A stretch of 64,000 bases of DNA from Actinomadura hibisca NBRC 15177 (GCF_001552635.1 NZ_BCRO01000011.1:124001-188000), one strand, 5' to 3'; shown: positions 54,723 through 63,645, numbered from the stretch's first letter. Notes: generated by a model from the letters alone, not told the origin. Made by a program: numbers and translations.

Positions 54723-55220
54723 GTGCGCACGCGCTCCCTCGCACTCGTCGTTCCCGCGCTGATCCTGGCCGCGAGCGCCTGCGCCCAGGAACCCGCGGCC
54801 GCCCCCAAGCCGTCCCCCACCACGGCCGCACCGAGCACGCCGGTCCCGGCGCCCAGCACACCCTCGGCCGCTCCGACGCCGGCCAAGCCGCGTGCCAAGA
54901 AGACGACCGTCAAGGCGACGCCCCCGCGCAAGCCGGTGCTCTCCGGTCCGCACACGAACTGCGGGGAGATCCAGCCACCACCGAGCAACGGCCCCATGGC
55001 CGTGGTGGCGGTCTGGAAGGGCCGGGCCAACTGCGCGCAGGCCATCCAGGTCTTCCAGACCTACTACCGCAAGAGCACGCCCAAGCAGGGGTCGGCGGGC
55101 ATCGCGACCGTCAACGGCTGGCTCTGCGCCAGCAACTCCGCCGCCGAGGCGTCCACGACCGGCCGCCTGACCTCCTGCCGGAAGGGCACCGCCACGATCG
55201 TCGCCGACATCATCCCCTGA
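54723..55220 (+). CDS. Small lipoprotein
   Basis: A 165-aa protein from a GTG after CGGAG. The N-terminus is a lipoprotein signal (RTRSLALVVPALILAASAC) with the lipid-accepting cysteine, followed by a 50-residue Pro/Thr/Ala linker and a compact domain with four cysteines (NCGEIQPPPSNGPMAVV, NGWLCASNSAAEA, TSCRKGTATI). It should be anchored to the outer face of the membrane. Function unknown. Confidence 0.8.
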   Translation: MRTRSLALVVPALILAASACAQEPAAAPKPSPTTAAPSTPVPAPSTPSAAPTPAKPRAKKTTVKATPPRKPVLSGPHTNCGEIQPPPSNGPMAVVAVWKGRANCAQAIQVFQTYYRKSTPKQGSAGIATVNGWLCASNSAAEASTTGRLTSCRKGTATIVADIIP

Positions 55221-55276
55221 CCTCACTGCCCCGCGGGACTGGGCCGTCCGTGCTGTGGCGGCTCTGTAGGGCGGTG

Positions 55277-56212
55277 TCAGGCGGGGGCGGGTTCTTCCTT
55301 GGCGGCGCGGCGCTGGTGTTCGTCGAGCGCCTCGACGGTCTCTTCGTGCTGGTGGCGGCGGTACTGGTGCACTGAGTAGGCCACCGCTGCCGCCCACAGC
55401 GCCGAGATGGCGATGTAGGAGGCCGTCCGTACAGACGGCGGGGCGTCGAGCCAGTCGCTGCGCAGCAGGGTGCGCGCGTTGGTGAGGATGATCAGGCCGC
55501 CGACGGCCGAGCCGAGGATGCGCGGCGGGATGTGGCGTACCAGCCAGGCGGCGACCGGCGCGGCGATCACGCCGCCGGCCAGCAGCACCGCGACCCAGGC
55601 GAAGTCGATGTTCTCCGAGCCGATCCCGACGAGGAAGCCGATGCTGGCGGCGACGGCCACCAGGAACTCGCTGGTGTCGATGGAGCCGATCACCTTGCGC
55701 GGCGGGATGCGTCCGCTGGCCAGCAGCGCGGGGGTGCCGACCGGGCCCCAGCCGCCTCCGCCGGTGGCGTCCACGAATCCGCCGAACACTCCCAGCGGGG
55801 TCAGGAAGCGGCGGCGCAGCGGCTTGCCCAGGTTGCCGCGCGGCAGGCCGAAGGCGGTGAAGCGGGCCAGGAGGTAGACGCCGAGCGCCAGCAGGATCAG
55901 CGACATGATCGGCGCGGCGGTCTCGGTGGACAGGCGCGACAGGAACGTGGCCCCGGCGAACGCGCCGACGGCGCCGGGAACGCCGATCCTGGCGACGACC
56001 TTCCAGTCGACGTTGTCGAAGCGCCAGTGCGAGACGCCCGAGGCCAGCGTGGTGCCGATCTCGGCCAGGTGCACGGTCGCCGACGCGGCGGCGGCGTTGG
56101 TGCCGACGGCCAGCAGCAGCGTGGTCGAGGTGACGCCGTAGGCCATGCCCAGGCCGCCGTCGACGAGCTGGGCGGCCAGGCCGACCAGTCCGAGCAGGAG
56201 GAGTTTGCGCAT
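55277..56212 (-). CDS. TauE/SafE (TSUP) family membrane transporter
   Basis: A 311-aa integral membrane protein with about eight hydrophobic segments and the paired TSUP repeats (QLVDGGLGMAYGVTSTTLLL in the first half, FGGFVDATGGGGWGPVGTPAL in the second). The family moves sulfite, sulfonates or other sulfur/organic anions. I chose ATG 56212; a GTG at 56215 is one codon earlier. The upstream region is AT-rich with a candidate operator. No sulfur-metabolism gene is adjacent. Confidence 0.88.
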   Translation of the reverse strand: MRKLLLLGLVGLAAQLVDGGLGMAYGVTSTTLLLAVGTNAAAASATVHLAEIGTTLASGVSHWRFDNVDWKVVARIGVPGAVGAFAGATFLSRLSTETAAPIMSLILLALGVYLLARFTAFGLPRGNLGKPLRRRFLTPLGVFGGFVDATGGGGWGPVGTPALLASGRIPPRKVIGSIDTSEFLVAVAASIGFLVGIGSENIDFAWVAVLLAGGVIAAPVAAWLVRHIPPRILGSAVGGLIILTNARTLLRSDWLDAPPSVRTASYIAISALWAAAVAYSVHQYRRHQHEETVEALDEHQRRAAKEEPAPA

Positions 56213-56233
56213 CACGTCCCCTTTCCACTTTTC

Positions 56234-56257
56234 CCTACTTGTTTAATTAAGAATAGG
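56234..56257 (-). promoter_or_regulatory. AT-rich imperfect palindrome upstream of the transporter gene
   Basis: CCTACTTG-TTTAATTA-AGAATAGG forms an imperfect inverted repeat (CCTA/TAGG arms, TTAATTAA centre) 22 bp before the TSUP start. It is one of the few AT-rich stretches here. Similar sites control sulfur genes through Rrf2-type repressors in other bacteria; the link here is inferred. Confidence 0.4.
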
Positions 56258-56309
56258 GTGCGGCGGCGATTCCAGGGCGTCAAGCCCTGGTTCGGGCACG
56301 TGCGGCCGC

Positions 56310-56975
56310 TTAGCAGGGTTGGGGGTCTTCTTGGGGTGGGACCGGGACGGCTTCTGGGGTCAGGGATTCCAGTAGGTGGCCGAAGCCGTGTGGTGCGCGG
56401 TATTGGCGGCGTGCCGAGGTCACCACCTTGACCGACGTCGTGCGCAGCACCCGTTGGCCGGTGGCTTCCAGGGCGGCGACGAGGGCGTGGTCCTCTCCGG
56501 TCGGTAGGGGTGGGAAGCCGCCCGCTGCTCGGTAGGCGTCGGCGGTGAAGCCCAGGTTCGCGCCGTGCAGGCCGGGGCCCGGGTAGCGGCGGTGGTACAG
56601 ACGGGGCAGCCACGCGGGGTGTTCGCTCCAGTCGGTCACGCCGACCGTGCCCGCGACGGCGTCCCAGCCCTGTTCCGCGTGGCGGAGCTGGGCCCGCAGC
56701 CAGTGGGGCGGGACGAGGGTGTCGGCGTCGGTCGTCGCGATCCAGCGGACGCCGCCGCGGATCAGTTCGGTGACGCCCGCGTCCCGGGCCAGGCCGACGC
56801 TGCGGGCGTCGATCTCGATGACCGTCGCGCCGTGGGCGCGGGCCACGGCGGCCGTCGCGTCGTGGCAAGCGTCCGCGACGACCACGACGGGCGCGCCGGT
56901 GAGGCTGAGGGCGGCCAGGCAGGCTCCGAGGTGTTGTTCCTCGTCGTGGGCGGGGACGACGACGCCCGCCTTCAC
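56310..56975 (-). CDS. GT2-family glycosyltransferase
   Basis: A 221-aa inverting glycosyltransferase (GT-A fold). It starts at a GTG overlapping the methyltransferase stop, with VVVPAHDEEQHLGACLAAL, the DxD metal site in IATTDADTLVPPHWL and the C-terminal GGFPPLPTGEDHALV carrying the catalytic E-D. It transfers a sugar to an unknown acceptor. Last gene of a four-gene overlapping cassette. Confidence 0.88.
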   Translation of the reverse strand: MKAGVVVPAHDEEQHLGACLAALSLTGAPVVVVADACHDATAAVARAHGATVIEIDARSVGLARDAGVTELIRGGVRWIATTDADTLVPPHWLRAQLRHAEQGWDAVAGTVGVTDWSEHPAWLPRLYHRRYPGPGLHGANLGFTADAYRAAGGFPPLPTGEDHALVAALEATGQRVLRTTSVKVVTSARRQYRAPHGFGHLLESLTPEAVPVPPQEDPQPC

Positions 56976-57562
56976 ACCAGTCCCTCGGCGGTGGCGACGG
57001 AGGTCGGCTCGCCCTGGACGAACACCTCGCACAGGAAGTCGGGTTCGGTGTGGCTGACCAGGCAGTTCAGGGGTGTGCGGGCGAGAGCGCGGTGGACGTC
57101 GTCGCCGGTGTGCGGGTAATCGGGGACGGGGTGCCGCCAGTGGACGGCCAGGAGCGTGCCGCCGGGGTTGAGGGCGTTCACGGCGCGGTCCAGCATCGTG
57201 GCGAGGTCGTGGTCGTCGAAGTAGTACAGCAGTTCGGACAGGACGATCAGGTCGAAGCGGCCGTCGGGCCAGTCCTGCGGCATCGTGCGGCGTTCGACGC
57301 GGGCGCCGGGTGCGCGGCGGCGGGCCTGTTCGACGGCTGCCGTGGAGGTGTCGCAGGCGAAGAGCCGGTCGCAGCGCTCGGCGAGCAGGGCGGTGAGCAC
57401 GCCGATGGAGCAGCCGGGTTCGAAGGCGTCGGCGTAGCGGCGGCGGGGCAGGGCGGCCAGGGTGAGGGCGTATTTGCGCTGCTCGTACCAGCGGGACTGG
57501 AAGCCCCACGGGTCGGCGGACTCCTCGTACATGCCGTCGAAGTAGCCGGTGTCCAGCGTCAT
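56972..57562 (-). CDS. SAM-dependent methyltransferase (NodS-like)
   Basis: A 196-aa methyltransferase beginning MTLDTGYFDGMYEESADPWG after AGGAGGTG. It has the SAM loop FEPGCSIGVLTALLA, FACDTSTAAVEQARRR and LIVLSELLYYF. The opening resembles NodS-type N-methyltransferases of sugar-modifying systems, which fits the deacetylase and glycosyltransferase beside it: the deacetylase would expose an amine that this enzyme methylates. Overlaps by ATGA upstream and GTGA downstream. Confidence 0.87.
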   Translation of the reverse strand: MTLDTGYFDGMYEESADPWGFQSRWYEQRKYALTLAALPRRRYADAFEPGCSIGVLTALLAERCDRLFACDTSTAAVEQARRRAPGARVERRTMPQDWPDGRFDLIVLSELLYYFDDHDLATMLDRAVNALNPGGTLLAVHWRHPVPDYPHTGDDVHRALARTPLNCLVSHTEPDFLCEVFVQGEPTSVATAEGLV

Positions 57563-58239
57563 CGGAAGAGCACCTCCTGGTCGCGTTCGAAGTGCTCGAC
57601 GATCGCGGGCGGCAGGATCGTCCCGAGTTGGCTGGTGAAGCAGCCGATCGCGGCGCGTTTGCGGGCGGCGGCGTCGGGCGTCAGCGGGACGCGCAGCGCG
57701 TCGGCCCAGGGCATCGCGGGGTCGGCGGGCTTGGCCCAGTGCCAGGCCCAGATCGGGAAGCGCAGGACCTCGACGCCGCCTGCGGCTCCGGCGGCGAGCG
57801 CGGAGCGGCCCGCCGCCTCGTGGTCGCAGTGCGCGTCGTACTCCCAGGGGGCCAGGCACACGTCGAACCCGCGCACCAGCTCCTTCAGGACGGGGGTCAG
57901 CTCGTCGTCGCGGACGTCGGCGTCGGGCATCCCGAGCCGGTGCACCTCGCAGTCGCCGAGGTGGGCCAGGGCCGCTTCGGTCTCGGCGCGCCGGACGGCC
58001 GTGATCTCCGCCGGGGGCAGGTGCGGGTGGGACTTCTCGCCGTCGGTGACCGCGATCAGGCGGACGGGGATGTCGAGCTGGGCGAGCAGCCCGCCCACGC
58101 CGAGCACCTCGTCGTCGGGGTGCGCGGCGACGACGACCGCATTGCGCCAGCGGGAGACGTCCAGCAGCGGCAGCCCGGCCAGGCCGGGCCAGGCGCGCCA
58201 CTCCCCCTCGGACGTGCCCGGCGCGTCGATCCGGTTCAC
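57559..58239 (-). CDS. PIG-L (LmbE)-family deacetylase
   Basis: A 226-aa zinc-dependent N-deacetylase. The metal motif AAHPDDEVLGVGG and the downstream AHCDHEAAGRSAL supply the ligands. It removes an acetyl from an N-acetylglucosamine-like sugar, as in mycothiol synthesis, but the gene set here differs from that pathway. The start is a GTG in a GTGA overlap with the dehydrogenase gene. Confidence 0.9.
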   Translation of the reverse strand: MNRIDAPGTSEGEWRAWPGLAGLPLLDVSRWRNAVVVAAHPDDEVLGVGGLLAQLDIPVRLIAVTDGEKSHPHLPPAEITAVRRAETEAALAHLGDCEVHRLGMPDADVRDDELTPVLKELVRGFDVCLAPWEYDAHCDHEAAGRSALAAGAAGGVEVLRFPIWAWHWAKPADPAMPWADALRVPLTPDAAARKRAAIGCFTSQLGTILPPAIVEHFERDQEVLFR

Positions 58240-59120
58240 CAGTCCCGCCCGTTCACCCGCTCGCCGAGCGCGGCGAGGTCGCGTTCGGCGTGGTGCTGGC
58301 GCAGGTAAACCGTCAGGTCGGCGACGCGGCGGCCGTGCGCCTCGTCGTGCGCGAGCGGTCCCGCGCCGAGGGCCCGGCCGACGCGGTCCATGACCTGGGC
58401 CGACGCGTCGGCGACCAGGGACCGGACGCGCAGGGCCCGCAGCGCCGCCTGTTTGCGGTGGTCGAGCGGGTCGGCGTCGATCTCGTCGGCGGCCGCGTCC
58501 AGCGCCGACCGCGCGCTGCGCAGCAGGACGTCCACGGCGCCCAGGTGGGCGAGGGCGTGCGGGCCGGTCGCGCCGAGCAGCTTGCGAGCCGTGCCGCGCG
58601 CCCCGCCGTACCAGACGGCCGCGACGCCGACGCCGCCGTGGTGGAAGCCGGGCCGGTCCACATAGGGGCCGACGTACTCGCCGGGGACGCCGTCGAAGCG
58701 CATGTCGAGGCTGTCGCTGGCGGCCATGCCCGTCGCGGGCCAGGTGCCGGGCACCGGTTCGCCGGGCTCGACGGCGTACAGGTCGGAGCCGACGGTGACC
58801 AGCGCGTGCGTGCAGGTCCACGCGCCCGAGCAGAAGGGACGGGTCCCGCTGATCAGGCCGCCGTCGATGGTGAGCGCGTCCGGTTTGGCGGCCCAGACCG
58901 CCCAGCGGCTGCCGGGCGGCGGCGCCGGGCCGTCCAGCTCGGCGAGGATGGCCAGCGCGTCGAAATGCCCCTCGGCCAGCCGCGCCAGCGACAGGTCCTC
59001 CTCGCCCAGATCGGCGAGCGCGGCCCAGCGGCGGCGCGTCTCACCTGATCCGGGGAGTGGTGGCGGCTCAGCGGCCACCTCACCGAAACGTCGTTCCACC
59101 TGTGCCTGCCAGCCGCTCAT
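58236..59120 (-). CDS. Acyl-CoA dehydrogenase-like protein
   Basis: A 294-aa protein, shorter than the usual 380 aa, related to acyl-CoA dehydrogenases: RWAALADLGEEDLSLARLAEGHFDAL, GLISGTRPFCSGAWTCTHAL (central strand region), and a helical C-terminal half. ATG at 59120 follows GGGAGGGG. As first gene of the four-gene cassette it probably works on the same molecule as the deacetylase, methyltransferase and glycosyltransferase. The catalytic base is not identifiable by eye. Confidence 0.78.
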   Translation of the reverse strand: MSGWQAQVERRFGEVAAEPPPLPGSGETRRRWAALADLGEEDLSLARLAEGHFDALAILAELDGPAPPPGSRWAVWAAKPDALTIDGGLISGTRPFCSGAWTCTHALVTVGSDLYAVEPGEPVPGTWPATGMAASDSLDMRFDGVPGEYVGPYVDRPGFHHGGVGVAAVWYGGARGTARKLLGATGPHALAHLGAVDVLLRSARSALDAAADEIDADPLDHRKQAALRALRVRSLVADASAQVMDRVGRALGAGPLAHDEAHGRRVADLTVYLRQHHAERDLAALGERVNGRDW

Positions 59121-59241
59121 GCGTCCCCTCCCCCACAGCGACCTACCCAGCACAAACGTTCAAAACCGCCGCATCGCTCCAGGTGGGCGGTCCGCCTGAA
59201 GGTGCTGCTCCCTACGCGTCTCGCGTGTCTGCTGTTCGGTG

Positions 59242-60150
59242 TCAGCGGCGGTCGCGGCCGAGCGAGGCGAGGCCCGGGACGAGGATGTCGGTGAGGAGGC
59301 GGGCGTGGGTCCCGTCGGGGTCGAGGTCGGGATCGAAGACGGTGACCTGCGCGCCGACCGCGCGTGGGGCGAGGGCGGCGAGCAGCTCGGTCAGCTCGGC
59401 CGCGTCGAGGCCGCCGGGGTCGGGGCTGTCCACGGCGGGCATCAGGGCCGGGTCGAGGATGTCCACGTCCAGGTGGAGCCAGTAGCCGTCGAGGTCGCTG
59501 CGGTCGACGGCGTCGAGGATCTCGCGGGCGGTTCGTTCGACGCCCTGGTGCCGGATCCGCGAGGCGGGCAGGACGGCGGCCAGCAACGTCGTGGTCTCGT
59601 CGAGGAGCTCGTCGTCGTCCCGGCAACCCGCGTGGACGGTGTCCTCCGGCGCGAAGTAGGGGCCGAGCCCGTCGATGTCGGCGATCGCGGGCCAGTGCCG
59701 TCCCACCGCGGCGGCGAGGTCCTCCCCCGCCAGGCTCGCGCACTTGTCGGAGTTGTCCGGGTTGCGGAAGTCGGTGTGCCCGTCGAGGTGGACCAGCCCG
59801 TAGCGGCCCGGCGCCCGCCGCAGCGCGAGACCGGCCGCCACCAGGATGCCGCAGTCCCCGCCGAGCACCAGCGGGGCCAGGCCGTCGGCCCGCAGCAGGT
59901 CGATGCGCTCGGCCAGGCGCCGCGCGTGGTCGACGATCGCGGCCTGGTTGCGGAGCGCGCCGGGTGCGGCGTCGTCGGCGTACCGCCCCGGCAGCACGAC
60001 GCCCCGTTCCCGCGCGCCGAGTTCGGCCAGGCGCCGGTGGAGACCCGCCTCGCGCAGCGCCTCGGGGGCCTTGGCGCAGCCGGGCACGCTGGTCGGCGCG
60101 GGAGGCCGCAGGCCGAGGTTGGAGGGGGCGGACAGCAGACCGATCGCCAT
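59242..60150 (-). CDS. Arginase/agmatinase-family ureohydrolase
   Basis: A 302-aa binuclear manganese enzyme. Metal motifs are LGGDCGI, HLDGHTDF and LHLDVDILDP. The first motif has Cys where classical arginases have His (GGDH), as in many family members of unknown substrate. It likely hydrolyses a guanidino compound such as arginine, agmatine or formiminoglutamate; which one is not clear. Single gene. Confidence 0.85.
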   Translation of the reverse strand: MAIGLLSAPSNLGLRPPAPTSVPGCAKAPEALREAGLHRRLAELGARERGVVLPGRYADDAAPGALRNQAAIVDHARRLAERIDLLRADGLAPLVLGGDCGILVAAGLALRRAPGRYGLVHLDGHTDFRNPDNSDKCASLAGEDLAAAVGRHWPAIADIDGLGPYFAPEDTVHAGCRDDDELLDETTTLLAAVLPASRIRHQGVERTAREILDAVDRSDLDGYWLHLDVDILDPALMPAVDSPDPGGLDAAELTELLAALAPRAVGAQVTVFDPDLDPDGTHARLLTDILVPGLASLGRDRR

Positions 60151-60352
60151 TCCCGATGCCTACCAGATTCGGTGATCTTTGTGGAGCGGCACGGAGGATC
60201 TCCCTCCCCCGTGGATTCGGACAGCTTTCGCAGGCATCGGGACCGGCGGTCGCCGGGCGCTGGCCGCGTCACCGGAACACGGAGATCGTCGTTCTCGGCG
60301 TCGCCACGGAGCGCCACGGGAACCCGCCGATGAGCGGGCTGACGGGAAGGGC

Positions 60353-60793
60353 ATGATGACGTTTTCGAGAAGGTTGGCGGTGCTGGCCCTGCCAGTGCTC
60401 GCCGCGCTCCCGCTGAGCACGACGGCCAACGCCGCACCGGTCGCGGGCCCGGCTTCGAACGCCAGGGCGTGCGTGCCCGGGACCAGCTACATCAGCAACC
60501 AGGGCACCGTCGGCCTCGGAGTGATGAACGACTGGCGCGGCTACGGCAGGATCTACGCCGAGGGGTACCACGACAGGGTCCTGCCGGTCGGCCAGCGCAC
60601 GGACTGCGCCTCCGGCTTCGGCTGGAGCTACGCCGACGGCTACTACATCGGCTCCGGATACTGCGCCGAGATCAGGACCACCGACTCCAGGGGCCGCTGG
60701 GTCCACCACGACACCGTCCTGGCCGGGCAGTCGTGGCGTCCCGACCTCGGCCGGTCGTTCGAGAGGTGGGAGGTCAACCCCTACCGCTGCTGA
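60353..60793 (+). CDS. Small secreted cysteine-containing protein
   Basis: A 146-aa protein with a signal peptide (MMTFSRRLAVLALPVLAALP to TTANAAP) and a GGGAAGGG ribosome site. The mature part has four cysteines (ARACVPGTSY, RTDCASGFG, GSGYCAEIRT, NPYRC) and is Gly/Tyr/Trp-rich (GWSYADGYYIGSGY). It looks like a disulfide-stabilised extracellular domain of no family I know. Followed by a strong terminator. Confidence 0.75.
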   Translation: MMTFSRRLAVLALPVLAALPLSTTANAAPVAGPASNARACVPGTSYISNQGTVGLGVMNDWRGYGRIYAEGYHDRVLPVGQRTDCASGFGWSYADGYYIGSGYCAEIRTTDSRGRWVHHDTVLAGQSWRPDLGRSFERWEVNPYRC

Positions 60794-60807
60794 TCCCCGC
60801 CCCCGCG

Positions 60808-60840
60808 CGCCGGTCCGCCTCGCCCCAGGGCGGACCGGCG
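60808..60840 (+). terminator. Strong hairpin terminator
   Basis: A 12-bp perfect stem, CGCCGGTCCGCC (60808-60819) with GGCGGACCGGCG (60829-60840), and a nine-base loop, 15 bp after the stop of the secreted-protein gene. Confidence 0.8.
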
Positions 60841-60885
60841 GCCTGCCGGAGATGATTTTCCGGCGTCCGGACGGTCCAACCTGTC

Positions 60886-61752
60886 ATGGACACCTTGATC
60901 GAAACCAACGGGGTGCGGCTGTGCGTCGAGCGCTTCGGCGACCCGGCCGACACACCGATCCTGCTAGTGGGCAACACGATGCTCACCTGGCCCGACGACC
61001 TGTGCGCACGCCTGGCGGCCCAGCGCCGCTTCCTCCTCCGCTACGACCTGCGCGACACCGGACGCTCCACCTCCGCCGATCCGGACGCCCCCGACTACAC
61101 GCTGCGGGACCTCGTCACCGACGCCGCCGGTGTCCTGGACGCCCACGACCTGCCGCGCGCGCACGTCGCGGGCTTCGGCGTCGGCGGCTGGACCGCCCAG
61201 CTCCTCGCGCTCGACCACCCCGCCCGGGTCGCGACCCTCACCCTCATCGCGACCCGGCCCACCGCGCCCGGCCCCGCCGACCCCGACCTGCCCGAGCACG
61301 CGCCCGAGCTGATGGCCCACTTCGGGAACCGGCCCGCCGTCGACTGGACGGACCGGACGTCCGTCGTCGCCTTCATGCTCGAACACGCACGCCACCTGGC
61401 GGGCCCCGCCTTCGACGAGTCCGAGGCACGCCAGAACATCGAACGGGTCCACGACCGCACCCCCGCCGCCCCCGACCCCGGCAAGGCGCACCGCGCCAAC
61501 CAGATGGCGACCGTGTTCGCCGCCCTCGACAGCGGCCCCCGCTGGCGCGAGCGCCTCGGCGGCGTCACCGCGCCCACCCTCGTGATCCACGGCGAGGACG
61601 ACCCGTTCTTCCCCCTCGGCAACGCCCGCGCCCTCGCCGCCGAGATCCCCGCCGCGGAACTGCTCGTCCTGCCCGGCACGGGCAACGAACTCCCCCGCCG
61701 GACCTGGGACGACGTCGTTCCCGCCCTCCTGCACCACACCGGCCGGGCGTGA
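60886..61752 (+). CDS. Alpha/beta hydrolase-fold protein lacking catalytic residues
   Basis: A 288-aa alpha/beta hydrolase fold close to actinobacterial lactonase/haloperoxidase-like proteins: LLVGNTMLTWPDDL, YDLRDTGRS, HVAGFGVGGWTAQLLALDHP, VIHGEDDPFFPLGNA. The nucleophile position of the G-x-S-x-G-G elbow is Gly98 (GFGVGG), and the histidine expected in PGTGH is Asn267 (PGTGNELP). The acid region (GEDDP) remains. It probably binds a ligand or partner rather than hydrolysing; a sequencing difference at both sites is unlikely. Confidence 0.82.
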   Translation: MDTLIETNGVRLCVERFGDPADTPILLVGNTMLTWPDDLCARLAAQRRFLLRYDLRDTGRSTSADPDAPDYTLRDLVTDAAGVLDAHDLPRAHVAGFGVGGWTAQLLALDHPARVATLTLIATRPTAPGPADPDLPEHAPELMAHFGNRPAVDWTDRTSVVAFMLEHARHLAGPAFDESEARQNIERVHDRTPAAPDPGKAHRANQMATVFAALDSGPRWRERLGGVTAPTLVIHGEDDPFFPLGNARALAAEIPAAELLVLPGTGNELPRRTWDDVVPALLHHTGRA

Positions 61753-61786
61753 CGCGCACCGACGCCGCGTCGGAGCAGCGTCCTCG

Positions 61787-62194
61787 TCAAGGACACAGTT
61801 CGTGCTCTTCACGATCGTTGCGGAACTGGGTGTAGACCGTGGGGCACCCCTGAGCGTTCCAGTCGCGGTTCCACGACTCCGTGATCATCTCGTTGGTGAC
61901 GATGCGCCGGAAGTTCGTCCATCTCTCCCGCCCGTTGTCGTCGATGAACCCGACCCCCACCTCCACCGGCCCCCCGTGCCTGGTGTAGCGGACGGTGACG
62001 ATGTTGGGCTGCGCCTCCACCCACGCCTCCATCAACCCGTTGGGCGTGGGCCAACGGCCATAACCGGCGAGACGGGCCGACGCCGGCGCGGGCGCCGCGG
62101 AAGCCTCGGGCACGACGGCCAGAGGTGCCACCAGCAGCGCCACGGCCGCCCACAGGGACCACAGGAACGACGTCCTCTTGCTGGTCTCTTCCAT
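61787..62194 (-). CDS. Small secreted protein
   Basis: A 135-aa protein from an ATG at 62194 with GGAAGG upstream; an upstream in-frame ATG lacks support. The N-terminus is a signal peptide (MEETSKRTSFLWSLWAAVAL to PEASAAPAP). The mature domain is about 95 residues, Trp- and Asn-rich (WNRDWNAQGCPTVYTQF), with two cysteines. Unknown function. The 220 bp upstream to 62416 hold no gene I can support. Confidence 0.72.
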   Translation of the reverse strand: MEETSKRTSFLWSLWAAVALLVAPLAVVPEASAAPAPASARLAGYGRWPTPNGLMEAWVEAQPNIVTVRYTRHGGPVEVGVGFIDDNGRERWTNFRRIVTNEMITESWNRDWNAQGCPTVYTQFRNDREEHELCP

Positions 62195-62416
62195 GTCTTT
62201 CCTTCCGCTGGTTCGGACTCGCGCTTTCATGCTCGATTCGAACCAGCGGAAAGAGCACCACCTGGCGTCGACACGCCACCGGTTGATGCTTCAACCCCAA
62301 GGGACCCACAGACCGACCTGCCGCAGACACCACAGCGTTAGGACAGGCGGCCGCCTGCGTCTGCTTTCCCGTGGTCAGGTCGTTGGTCACCTGTTCAGTG
62401 TGCCCATCTGGGGCCC

Positions 62417-63637
62417 TCAGCGGCGACCGCGGAAGGTGCGGCGTAGGTCCTCGATCCACTCCGCAGGGACCTCCCACGGGATGAAGTGGCCGCCCCGGTC
62501 GTGCGCGGTGAGGTTGACGTGGTTGTACCAGGCGGCCCGATCGCTGTCGACGAAGTGGCGGACCCGCTGCTCGGTGGTCACGCCCGGCGGGTTCTCGTAC
62601 CCGACGAACGTGATGCCGGTGGGAGCCTCCACGACCGGCCACCGGTCATGCGACGGAGTCCACGGGTAGCGGTTGTTGTTCGCGTAGGTGCGGATCGAGG
62701 TGCCGATCGTGTTGTTCACCCAGAAGATCATGGCGTGGGTGAGCAGGTCGTCCTTGCCGAACACCGTCTCGATGTCACCGCCGTCGTCGCTCCAGCTCAT
62801 CCAGCGCTGGAGTATCCACGCGAGCATTCCCACGGGCGAGTCCGACAGCCCGTACGACAGAGTGCTGGAGTCCAGCACGTGCGCGGCCAGATGGACGGCG
62901 AACCGCTTGTCCAACGCCACGACCTGCGCATGGACGTCCGCAGGCAACCCCTCGGGGATGGGACGGCCACCACTGAAATCCCAGGCCCGATCGCCGTTGA
63001 AGAAGTCGAGCCTCAGACCGGAGCCGATGTGGATCGCATACAGCTCATCGGCGTACTTGTGCCCGAGCTGGCCGGTGACGAGTGCCCCGACGTCGCAACC
63101 GACGGCAGCGTACCGCTCGTAGCCGAGCGTCCCGGTCATCAGGGTGTGCCACAGATCCGCGACCTTCCAGAAGTTCATGTCCGGACGGTCCGGCAACGGG
63201 GCCGAGAACCCGAACCCCGGGAAGGAAGGCACGATCACCTCGAACGCCTCGGCCGGGTCTCCCCCGTAGGCGCCCGGATCCGCTAGCGGATCGACGACCC
63301 TGGACCAGTGCCAGAAGGTCCACGGCCAGCCGTGCGTGAGGATCAGCGGCGTCGGGTCCGGCCCCACACCGGGCCGGCGCATGAAGTGCACCGGCACGCC
63401 GTCCACCTCGACGCGGTAGTGCTCGTAGGCGTTGATCGCCGCCTCGGCCTTGCGCCAGTCGTACCCGTTGCGCCAGTACTCCACGAGTTCTTGCAGGTAG
63501 GCGCGGTTGACGCCGTAGTAGGAGTCGTCGTTGCCCGCGTCGACCGGCCAGCGGGTGAGGGCGAGCCGCTGACGCAGGTCGGCGAGCACGTCGTCGGGGA
63601 CCTGGATGGGCGTCGGCGTCAGGGGGAAGTCGGCCAT
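62417..63637 (-). CDS. Epoxide hydrolase (EHN-type alpha/beta hydrolase)
   Basis: A 406-aa epoxide hydrolase with the N-terminal EHN lid (FPLTPTPIQVPDDVLADLRQRL), the oxyanion HGWPWTFWHW, the nucleophilic Asp in AAVGCDVGALVTGQ and the catalytic His in HDRGGHFIPWE. It opens an epoxide to a diol through an ester intermediate. The MarR gene lies 8 bp upstream on the same strand, so the pair is probably one transcript, with the regulator sensing a substrate-like compound. Confidence 0.9.
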   Translation of the reverse strand: MADFPLTPTPIQVPDDVLADLRQRLALTRWPVDAGNDDSYYGVNRAYLQELVEYWRNGYDWRKAEAAINAYEHYRVEVDGVPVHFMRRPGVGPDPTPLILTHGWPWTFWHWSRVVDPLADPGAYGGDPAEAFEVIVPSFPGFGFSAPLPDRPDMNFWKVADLWHTLMTGTLGYERYAAVGCDVGALVTGQLGHKYADELYAIHIGSGLRLDFFNGDRAWDFSGGRPIPEGLPADVHAQVVALDKRFAVHLAAHVLDSSTLSYGLSDSPVGMLAWILQRWMSWSDDGGDIETVFGKDDLLTHAMIFWVNNTIGTSIRTYANNNRYPWTPSHDRWPVVEAPTGITFVGYENPPGVTTEQRVRHFVDSDRAAWYNHVNLTAHDRGGHFIPWEVPAEWIEDLRRTFRGRR

Positions 63638-63645
63638 GCTCGTCC

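Noticed and set aside
59242..60150. Inactive arginase because of the GGDC motif
   Set aside because: Cys in this metal position is frequent in family members, and the other metal motifs are intact, so loss of activity is not supported.
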